A stretch of DNA of 64,000 nucleotides, from positions 11,610,906 to 11,674,905 of the forward strand of contig NC_044290.2 in assembly GCF_004027225.2 (NCBI RefSeq). Direction: 5' to 3'. Both the position numbers and the translations under genes were made by a program. The stretch is from Strigops habroptila (taxonomy: Eukaryota; Chordata; Aves; Psittaciformes; Psittacidae). A model generated the notes under the pieces. That model made no database searches. It saw nothing but the letters and a program-made list of their open reading frames with translations, and had not been told where the DNA came from. Positions within the stretch are counted from its first letter, which is position 1. Each line of letters opens with the position of its first letter. Below are positions 50,403 to 58,830 of the stretch, piece by piece.

Positions 50403-52406
50403 TCAGCGCGGGACCCTGCGCCGGGCCTTGGCGCTCGCCTGTGCCACCTCCCGCTGCTGCTGCTTGCGCCTCTGGAGGTCCCTGTAGGCCTGGATGACAC
50501 GAGCTCTCTCCTCCGCCACGATGCGCTGCCGAGCCATGGACACGGGCGCTGCCGGGGCCGCCGGGCTCTGGCCCAGGCGCGGTGTCAGCAGGAGCCGCTT
50601 CCGTCCAGCCTGCGGGCAGGGACAGGGCAGGTCAGTGGGGATGGAGGGTGGAAAAGGCAGGACCAGGCTCTGGGGAGCTGTCACCATGAGGCTGAGGCCG
50701 CCACTGGCCTTCCGGGAGTGATGTCCAGCACAAGGGAGGTGGTGACCCAGGTCCAGCCCCGCGGGTACCAGAGGGGAGAGCTGAGGGGTAGGAGCCATCA
50801 CCCCCCCCCGATCTCACCTGCTCTGCAGGGCCCTGGCCCCTGGGCCGTGATGTGATGGTGGGTGGCTGCGTGACCACGTCCCCAAATGCCACTGTGTCTA
50901 AGAGAGAAGCAGACACCCGCGTCAGACAGTGGCACCCTGGAATACCCACCATACACTGTCAGGGAAAACAGTGACCCCAGCCACCCCAGAGCCAGACCCA
51001 CCTTGGAACAGGCTCTTCTCCAGCATGGCCTCTTTCTTCTCCTCCTTCTTCTTCCGAGCTTTTTCCAGCTTCTTATTCTGAAACCTGAAGAGCTGCGTTA
51101 TGGCCAGGACTTGCGACCAAACAAGAAGCAAGTAAGTGAGTTCCTACCCCATGGGATCCCCCCAAAACCAAGGGCCCCACAGCTCTCCCCCCAGCTCGAG
51201 CCCAGCCAGCAATTCAGTCCCATGTAGAGGAGGTCCACAGCCCTCCACCTGCACCCCAGGCACTGCTGGATGCTGGACCAGTGCTGCAGCACCAGCAAAG
51301 CACCCACCACACACCCCAAACCGGGCAGGGGGACAAGCCCCATCCACCCCAGCAGCCGCGGGGGCCTTGCTCTCACTCTTTCTTCCTCTTGGACTTCTCC
51401 GGTGCCACCGGCTCCTTCTCAGGCTCCCGCTGCAGCTGGTTCTCGGTGAGGAACAGGATGCGCTGCACCTCCTGCTCCATGCGGCACATGTAGGAGCGCT
51501 CCGACTCCCCCTTCCCTCTCCTGAACTTGGGGACGGGGACCTCTCCCTGGGCTTTGGGGGCCTTGGACTTGGGCTGCTGCTTCTTCTCTAGGAGAGACGG
51601 GTGGCATTACGGCAGCAGTGATGGCTGGGGGCTCCCTCCCGCTGCAGGGCAGGGATGGGACATCACTGGGGGAAGGAGGATGCTGCGCTGCGGGATCCAG
51701 CTGTGCCAAGGGCTGCTCAGTCCGGCTCTGTATCCCACCTGCCGCCTTCTGCTTCCTGGGATCCGGGCGCTTCATGGCCTCACGGCTCCGGATGAGCTCC
51801 CGCAGGCGGAAAGGGATCTCCTGCTCGTCGGGGTGCTTGGGCTTCATGTTGTCCAACTTCTGCTTCCTGGTAGAGAACGGACACCGTGTGAGGACTGTCC
51901 TGAAGCACCGGGATCCAGGCACGGTGCGACACCGGGATTTGGGCATAGCAGCGACCTGGACACCGAGAACCGAGCATGGAGGGACATGGGGACCGGGGCA
52001 CGGCAGGACACCGGAGCTCCTGCACCTGGTGAGGCACCAGCTGGCCCGGGCACGGCGGGACACCGGGACCCAGCTCCCGGGAACGGGGCCCCCGACAGAG
52101 CCCAACCGGGCTCCGAGACCAGCGTGGGTCCAAGCCTGATCCCGAAGGGATTCCCCCGAGCACTGACCTACTGCGCTGAAGGGCGGCTGGTCCCGGTGCC
52201 GGTCCTTGTCTCTGTCCCGATCCCGGTCCTGATCTCTGTTTCTGTCCCGATCCCGGTCCCGATCTCTGTTTCTGTCCCGATCCCGATCTCTGTTTCTGTC
52301 CCGGTCCCGGTCCCGATTTCTGACCCTGTCTCAATCCCGGTCCCTGTCCCGATCCCGGTCGCGGTCGCGGTCGCGGTCCCGGTGCCGGTCCCGGTCCCCG
52401 GCCCAT
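50403..52406 (-). CDS. CCDC137: Coiled-coil domain-containing protein 137
   Basis: Basic nucleolar/chromosome-periphery protein. Six exons, read downwards: 52406-52168, 51866-51739, 51587-51377, 51084-51002, 50897-50818 and 50609-50403, giving 315 residues (human 289). Conserved stretches are [54 protein letters not shown] (a coiled coil), [13 protein letters not shown] and [19 protein letters not shown]. Most of exon 1 is a tandem minisatellite encoding Gly-Gln-Lys-Gln-Arg-Ser repeats, so the N-terminus is low complexity. A GTG seven codons upstream is in frame but the ATG at 52406 is the better start. It is transcribed head to head with OXLD1. Confidence 0.92.
52195..52400. repeat. CCDC137: In-frame 24/30-bp minisatellite in CCDC137 exon 1
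   Basis: Units such as TCTGTTTCTGTCCCGATCCC recur 24 or 30 bp apart on the + strand, grading into GGTCGC and GGTCCC hexamers at the right end. All spacings are multiples of six, so the coding frame on the - strand is preserved and reads as GSGQKQRS and [10 protein letters not shown] repeats. Confidence 0.85.
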
Positions 52407-52578
52407 GGCTCCGCCGCTCCCCACGTGTCGCCCCCACCGCCTCTTCCGCCTTCCTCCGCCCCTGCCCCGCCCCCTGCTCCTTATTGGTCACACGCCTCAC
52501 CGCTCCTCATGAACCGGCCTGCCATTGGCTGGGAGAGCTGTCACTCAGGCGGGGCCAGTCCGGGCGTGCAGTGGCCGG
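52407..52578. promoter_or_regulatory. Bidirectional CCDC137/OXLD1 promoter
   Basis: Only 172 bp separate the two start codons, which face away from each other. The gap holds ATTGG at 52483-52487 and at 52524-52528, both reversed CCAAT boxes, and a GC box (CCCCGCCCC). This is the classic make-up of a shared CpG promoter. Confidence 0.75.
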
Positions 52579-53595
52579 ATGTTGTTGCGCCGGGCCCGGG
52601 GGCTGCCGGGGGCGCGCCGGGGGGTGAGGGGGGACCCGGGGGGGGGGCAACGGGAGGAGGGGGTCAAAGGGAGGGCCTGGTGGGGTGCTGGGGCCGGGAG
52701 GGTCTATGGGGGGGGACATGGGGTCCTGGGGGTGTAGTGGGGGGTGCAGGGAGTGGGGTAAAGGGCTGGGGGGGACAAGGGGGAGCTGGGGGGGGGGTAA
52801 GGAGGTGCTGGGGGTGTGATATGAAGGAGTGGGGGGTAATGGGTGCTGGGAATAGATTGGGGGGGCTGATGAAGGGACAGGGGTGAGCTGGGGGGGCAAG
52901 AGGGTGCTGGGGATGAGGAGAGCTGAGTGGGGTGATAAGGGGGAGCTGGGGTGAATAAGGGGTGCTGGGGATGAGTTGGGGGGCTAAGGACGAATTGGGG
53001 GTTAGGGGGATGACATGGGAGAGCTGGGGGGATAAAGGGGTGCTGGGGATGGGGGGCTGAGGGGGAGAAGAAGGGGGACCTGGGAGGATGGAGGGTGCTG
53101 AGGATGGAGAGGAGGATGAGGGGGGCTGTGTGCTCTGCGGGGGGGTTGGTGGTGGGGGCAGGGTGCCGGGGTAGGGCTGTCCCCATGTGTCCCCCCAACT
53201 GGTGTCAGTGTCTTGGTTCTCAGGAGCCCCCGGATGGCACCGGCAGCCGCGGGGGGGTGCTGGGGGCAGGGTCCCCCCACTCCCACCCCACCAACACCTC
53301 CAGCATTCGGGAGCGCTCGGACACGCCGGCAAAGGACAGCGGCACCTCGGGCACCGCAGGGAGCAATGGCAGCGTGGGGGGGACCCGAGGTGACGAGGGG
53401 CTTCCCCCTCCACCGACCCACTGCTGCGGGACCGGCTGCCCCAACTGCGTGTGGATCGGGTACGTGGAGGAGCTGCTGCAGCGGTACCGGGACGGCGGGA
53501 CCCGCGCCCTGGCGGCCGTGGAGGAGCACGTGGAGGACGAGAGCATTAAAGCGATCCTCAGGATGGAGATCAGGCTGCGCATGGGGAAGGACTGA
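52579..53595 (+). CDS. OXLD1: Oxidoreductase-like domain-containing protein 1
   Basis: Small mitochondrial protein with an oxidoreductase-like (Oxidored-like) domain; function not established. Two exons, 52579-52623 ([15 protein letters not shown], an arginine-rich start suggestive of a mitochondrial presequence) and 53224-53595, give 138 residues (human 147). A variable Ser/Gly/Thr linker precedes the domain, in which cysteines 82, 83, 87 and 90 lie in [17 protein letters not shown]. The end [15 protein letters not shown] is strongly conserved in the family. Intron 1 is a G-rich repeat. No AATAAA was seen downstream. Confidence 0.92.
52624..53150 (+). repeat. G-rich minisatellite in OXLD1 intron 1
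   Basis: Repeated GGGGTGCTGGGGAT and GGGGGAGCTGGGG words with many runs of four to nine Gs fill most of the 600-bp intron on the coding strand. Units are about 18-35 bp and irregular. Confidence 0.75.
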
Positions 53596-54880
53596 GCATC
53601 CCCTGGCCCCCCCAAAGCCGATGGGGACCCCCCCCAAGGGAGCCTCTGCTCCAGGTTGGGCAGTAGGATACAGACTGGCCTTGTTTGAAGTGTTTCTGTG
53701 TGTGTTGGGCTCGTGTTGTGATGGGCTGGGCACAGCCTGAGCCCCGCCAAGGACCTGCGTGGCATCACCCCATGGGCAGGCAGCGGCTCACGCATGTCCT
53801 GAGCGCCCTGGGGTGGTAAATCCCACCCAAGGGCAGGCGGTGCGTGTCCCCCCCCCCCGGTGTCACTGCTCTTGCCCCGTCCTTGCGCTCCCAGCTTGGG
53901 CTTTAAGCATCATTTGCGTCTTGTCTGTGACCTGGTGAATGGGGAGGGCTGGGGTGCCGCGCCGGACCCCCCCTCACCGCGGCCATAAGCCTCTTAGGGG
54001 CTTCTCTGGTGCGAAGGGAGGCACAGGCAGTGTGCGGCCCCCAGCACGTGGGGCCTGCAGCCTCCAAGGGCACCGGCACCGAGGTCACAGCCTCACGGGC
54101 TGTTCCTGGTGCCTTTTCTTCCTTAGTTGCCTTTGTTTCCATGTTAAACCCCATCAGTTTGGCTCAGCACATCCCTGCTCCATCCTGCCCATGTGGGCTG
54201 GGGGCTCGGAGGCTCCTGGCCATCGGGATGAGCTTCCCCACGGAGCCACCAAGCCCTGGGGCAGCGCTGAGGACGCCCAAGCTGGAGGCAGCAGTTGGCA
54301 CCAGGGCCCTGCTCCGTGCCACAGGAGTGGCCGGTTCTGCCGGCTTCATAGGAAACGCTCCCAGATCCCTGTAATCCTATTTGTTGGAGTGCAACTAATT
54401 GCAATTAGTGGCAGGGGCTGAAGTTCAATTAAAGTGTACTGAGATTATTCCTTTTTGTAATTGCTTTAGGGCTGGGATTAAGGGAAGCTTTGGAGTGATA
54501 CCATCCCGTGTTCGGTGGGGCTGCCCAGCCACTCTTCTGCCAGATTTTGGTGCAATTTGGGGTGAAGGCACCTATGTTGGCACCGGTAGGGATGAATCCA
54601 TCCCTGGCAGGGCAGAATCCACCCGGTCCAGGATGGATTCTGGAAGTGCCTGCAGGCAGGAACCCAACAGCAGCATCCCTGGGATCAAGGGGCACTGGGG
54701 TGACCTTTGGGGAGCAGGGTGTCCCCCTCGGTGATTTGGGATCCTGACACCATCATTCCCAGCGGCACTAATCCAGACCCCCCCATCCTGCGGGGAAGGA
54801 CACCAGATTACCCCTGCGAGAAGCAGGGACGTGAGTAATCCTATTACCCGGAGCAGGATAAATCTGCCCTCCCCTAAAAG
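53596..54880. other. OXLD1-PDE6G interval with candidate photoreceptor elements
   Basis: No gene is seen between the OXLD1 stop and the likely PDE6G first exon. The right half has several CRX/OTX-type TAATCC words (54372-54377, 54475-54480 reversed, 54769-54774 and 54836-54841) and a perfect 14-bp palindrome CTAATTGCAATTAG at 54395-54408. Confidence 0.5.
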
Positions 54881-54965
54881 CCCCCCCAGAGCTCTGCAGG
54901 GCACGGGCTGGCAGGACAGAGGGGCCCTGCGGAGCAGCGCTGGCCTCGGGGACCGCGGCGGCCAG
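54836..54965 (+). promoter_or_regulatory. PDE6G: Likely PDE6G promoter and 5' non-coding exon
   Basis: TAATCC (CRX-type) at 54836-54841 and a GATAAAT TATA-like word at about 54857 precede a purine-rich segment that ends in a consensus donor CAG/GTAAGT at 54965/54966. The next acceptor, CTCATCAG at 55672, leads into the exon with the PDE6G start codon. The arrangement is inferred from motifs and splice signals. Confidence 0.5.
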
Positions 54966-55738
54966 GTAAGTTGGGGCTCTGCTCCATGCAGGATGGGACC
55001 CGGTCCCGGTGGCACTGGGACACACTGGGATGGGACAGTGCTTTGCTCCAGGCAGGAGCTCGCTGTTGGGTCCTGTTCCTGCAGCCGGGAGCCGGGTGTT
55101 TTTGGCATCTCCCCAGGCCAGATCCCATAGCCTGGACCCCATAGTGGGGCTGAACCCCTTTGCATCGGTGCTGGATCTCACACCCAGCTCATGGTGTGGC
55201 TGTGGTGCTTAGAGGCACAACCACAGCAGGATGTGCTGCCCTGCAATGTCCATCTGCCCCAGCCGCCTGCATCCCAGCACGGATCCGGAGGGATCTGCAG
55301 CATGGGGTGCCCACCATTCCCAAATCCCATCCTGTTATCCTGACGGACACTTTGCTCCCATGCTTTTGGCACTCGCGGCTCAGCACAAACCCCAGCATGA
55401 GCCGTGGCGGAGGGTCCCAGCAGTGGCTCCATCCATGCCAGGGTAGGGGGCAAGGGCTGGAGGAACAGCCCCGAGGGATGCAGCAGCTCTATTTCCCCAG
55501 GGATGCCCTTCCCTGACTTTGGGGAAAGGGGATTATCGGGCTCTGAGCTGGACTAAGTCAAGGCTGCGGGGAGGGGGCTCTGCCAGGGGGTGGATCAGTG
55601 ATAACCGAGGGGTGCGGGGGGGGCACACAGGGTGGTAGGAGAAGCCGCTGCCCCCACATCTCCCCTCATCAGGTGTGAGGAGCCGTCCAGCGCCAGACCC
55701 ACAGCGACCGGGGGCCAGCTGCCATCCCCAGCAGAGCC

Positions 55739-56202
55739 ATGAGCCTGGAGCCCCCCAAGTTGGAGGTCAAGTCAGCCACGAGGGTGATGGGGGGACCCGC
55801 CACCCCCCGGAAGGGACCACCCAAGTTCAAACAGAGGCAGACGAGGCAGTTCAAAAGCAAGCCCCCCAAGAAGGGGGTGCAGGGGTGAGTGGGGCAGGGA
55901 CGCGGGGGGACACGGCTCTATGTGCCGGCGTGGGGCAGGGGGGGCTGGATGGGGGTCAGCGCAGACACTGTCTCTCTTTGCAGGTTCGGCGACGACATCC
56001 CGGGCATGGAGGGGCTGGGAACAGGTACGGGGGTCCCGTCCCCCCTTCACAGTGGGTTGGGAATGGGGCTCGCTGCAGCCTGCAATGGGGCGGTTGTGCT
56101 GACACAGGCTCTCTCCTCTCCCCAGATATCACCGTCATCTGTCCCTGGGAAGCCTTCAGCCATCTGGAGCTGCACGAGCTGGCGCAGTACGGCATCATCT
56201 AG
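55739..56202 (+). CDS. PDE6G: Rod cGMP phosphodiesterase 6 gamma subunit
   Basis: Inhibitory gamma subunit of rod PDE6; it blocks the catalytic alpha/beta dimer until transducin removes it. Coding exons 55739-55884, 55984-56024 and 56126-56202 give exactly 87 residues, the invariant vertebrate length. Visible are the phospho-acceptor threonines T22 (ATPRK) and T35 (QTRQ), the polycationic region 24-45 ([20 protein letters not shown]) and the C-terminal inhibitory end LAQYGII. The N-terminus [16 protein letters not shown] differs slightly from mammals. The 5' UTR part of the first coding exon starts at 55673. ATTAAA at 56298-56303 is the polyA signal. It converges with TSPAN10. Confidence 0.98.
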
Positions 56203-56297
56203 GCAGGCTGCGGCCACCACTGCCCTCCCGCCCCGTAGTGCTGTGTAGGTAGAGCCTGCCCCGTCCTCACGGAGGGGCTCAGCCTGGAGAAACACTC

Positions 56298-56303
56298 ATT
56301 AAA
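56298..56303 (+). other. PDE6G: PDE6G polyadenylation signal (ATTAAA)
   Basis: This common hexamer variant lies 96 bp after the PDE6G stop. The TSPAN10 signal on the other strand is 110 bp further on, so the two 3' ends nearly touch. Confidence 0.75.
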
Positions 56304-56415
56304 ACCCAAAACGAGCACGAGGAGCCTGGTGTGGTGCTATGGGGTTGGCAGGGATGTGCATGGAAAGCGAGGTGCGATGGACAGGACACGGGTGGGGTTT
56401 GGCTTTCTGACAAGG

Positions 56416-56421
56416 TTTATT
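56416..56421 (-). other. TSPAN10: TSPAN10 polyadenylation signal
   Basis: TTTATT on the + strand reads AATAAA on the - strand, 58 bp after the TSPAN10 stop. Confidence 0.8.
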
Positions 56422-56478
56422 CGGGGTCGGATCACCCACCACCATGTCCCCAACCCCACGGTGCCCCCCACCGCACCC

Positions 56479-57867
56479 TCACTCCCGCGTTGTGATGTCT
56501 CCGAGCATCTTCAACGCCATGAGCGCACCGATGGCTTCAACCAGCACCAGCACGGCCGCACCGGCCGCGATGGCACCGGCCTGGCCGCGGAGCCAGGCGC
56601 TGAGCTGAGCCACACAGCCCCCCACGTACACCACGGTGCCGGCCACCACGTCCCCGAGGCGCAGCGCCCCGGCGGCACACAGGGCATTGGCCACGGTGCC
56701 GTTCTGCCACGGGTCCAGGCAGCAGGACGCGGGGACGCTGCACGCCTGCGCTCCCGGGGCGCTGCAGTTGAAGTACCTGTAGGGATAGACAAGGAGAGCG
56801 GCCGGTTCCATGCCCGTGCAGCGCGGGGAGATGCCCATCACTGTACCCACCCCGGTGCCCCCACTCACGGGTTGGCCTCCCAGTCGCGGTAGGAGCCGAG
56901 GCCGCAGCACCGCAGGCTCCGCTGCACCTCATCCACCAGGAAGCGCAGGTCGGGCTCGTCCTGGTAGCGCAGGAGGCAGAGGAGCAGCGCGTCCCGCAGC
57001 GCGTCCCGCAGCCGGTGCCGTGCCGCCAGCAGCAGCAGCCCCCCCAGCACCTCCAGCCCCGCGAAGGCGAGCACAGCGCCCACAAAGAAGCGCAGCAGGC
57101 AGGGGCTGGAGCGCAGAGCGCCCAGGCAGCCGGCCAGGGACACGGCGCTGGCCCCCAGCCCCGCCAGCACGAAGAGCAGCATGGGGTCAGAGCCCAGCGG
57201 GACAAAGCGCTCCCCGGCCAGCGAGCCCTTGGCCAGCAGCCCCCAGACCCCCGTGGCCAGGGCCAGCAGCCCCAGCAGGAGGAAGAGCAGGTTCCAGAGG
57301 AAGGCCAGGTACCGCACGCACTGGCTGAAGGTGCTCGGTGCGGGGGGGATGCGGCAGCTCACACCAGGGTCTGACTCTGCTGCGGGAAGGTCCGTGTCTC
57401 CATCATTGTCATCATCAGAGGAGGAGTAGGGCAGCTCCACCAGCCTGGACACCTGCGTGGACACACAAGCTGCTCATAACCATTAGGGCAGCCCCCCCCA
57501 AAATGTACCCCCTGTCCCGCATCCAGGTGCTGTCACAAGCTCCAGGAGCCACCATGCACCCCCAGCACAGGGTACCCCACATCCACCCCATGTGCGACCC
57601 ATCACAGAGAGCCCAGCGACTGAGAAATGGAGAGTAGGTGCTCTCCCGGAGACCCTGCCCCTAACAGGGACCCCTGGGTTCATCCCTATGGAGACGCCCA
57701 GGGATGCGGGCGCTGCATGGAGCCAGCACCCAGCGGCCGGGGAACACGGGTGCAGGGGCAGAGGGTCCCAAGGTGGGGACCGGGGGTGCCGGCGTTACCT
57801 GTGGCAGGAGCCGGGTGCTCTCCCCGCGGCCGGCCGCCCCTCGGGGCCGCGCTCTGCCCAGCGCCAT
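56479..57867 (-). CDS. TSPAN10: Tetraspanin 10 (oculospanin)
   Basis: Four-pass tetraspanin of the C8 subgroup known to work with ADAM10, expressed in retinal pigment epithelium and melanocytes. Exons, read downwards: 57867-57799, 57452-56869 and 56776-56479, giving 316 residues (human 355). Exon 2 encodes an acidic N-terminal stretch (YSSSDDDNDGDTD), TM1-TM3 and the start of the large loop with the tetraspanin CCG motif in LRCCGLGSYRDW. Exon 3 has YFNCSAPG, the CC pair in ASCCLD, the GGC motif and TM4. The human copy has a longer, different C-tail; here it ends GDITTRE. Tail to tail with PDE6G, head to head with NPLOC4. Confidence 0.94.
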
Positions 57868-57912
57868 CGTGCTCGCAGCCCGGTGCCGGGGCTCGCAGCG
57901 GTCACGCTCCCA

Positions 57913-57945
57913 TCATGTGAGGGGCTGTGGCCGGCGCTTAAATAG
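57913..57945 (-). promoter_or_regulatory. TSPAN10: TSPAN10 promoter: TATA-like word and M-box
   Basis: On the - strand a TATTTAAG word (57945-57938) is followed by TCATGTGA (57920-57913), the palindromic M-box core recognised by MITF/TFE factors, 46 bp before the start codon. MITF control would match expression of TSPAN10 in pigmented cells. Motif evidence only. Confidence 0.5.
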
Positions 57946-58299
57946 GGCCGCGGCTCCCGGCCCCGCAGCTGGGTCCGATGTGGGTCCGGCCCCACCGCAG
58001 CACCCACACTGGGGCCGGTGGTGCGGGGTGAGCGCGAGGTCAGCCCCCGGCAGAGCCGCCATCCCGCTGCCCGCCCCTCCGGAGCCCACCCGAGCTCCGC
58101 GAGGGGACACCGGGGGACCCCACGGCCGGGCCGGGCTCCGCTGCATGATGCTGGGGGGACCGGTTGTGTGCGGAACGAAAGTGTGGGTGCGGCAGCGCGG
58201 GGGGAACGAATGATGAGGTTGCACCTAGGCAGCGTGGGGGACCGCTACGGGTGTAGCACCGAGGCAGCGAAGGGGGACGGCTATGGTGGGTGCACCGCC

Positions 58300-58830
58300 C
58301 AGCCCCGCCCGGAGTAGGAACCCTCAAGCAGCGGAACGCGTGTGGCGGGGCGCGGGGCCCGGGCGGAGCTAGCGCAGGCGGCGGGCCGGGCCCGGGAGGC
58401 GGCGGGCCTGGAGCAGGGCCGGGCCGGGGCGGGCGGCGGAGCGGGGCGGGCAGGGCCGGACCGGGCCGCGGCGGGGCCGGGACGAGGCGGCGGGGCCGGG
58501 ACCCGGCGGGCAGCGCCATGGCCGAGACCATCGTGAGTGGGGCCGGGCGGCGGGGCCGGGGGGAGGGGCGATGAGGCAGCAGATTCGTGCGGGGCGGCGG
58601 GGCTGGGCCGCGCTCCCCCCGCACCGGGGCCGCACCGGGGCCGCCCGGAGCGCGGCTAGCCCGGGGTGCGGCGGTGCTCCCCCCCCACCCCCCCCGGAGC
58701 GTGCGGGGCTCGGCACCGGGAGCCCGGGTCCCGCTCAGCCGAGTCCCGGGGAAGGGGCCCCGTCCCGGCCGGGAGCCGGTGCCGCTGGAGGGGCTCCCGG
58801 TGCCGGGAGGGTGCCCCGTGCCCGTGGCGC
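58300..58830. promoter_or_regulatory. NPLOC4: NPLOC4 CpG island
   Basis: Very high CpG density with GGGGCGGG and GGGCCGGG words flanks the first NPLOC4 coding exon. The start codons of TSPAN10 and NPLOC4 are 651 bp apart and face away from each other. Confidence 0.7.
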
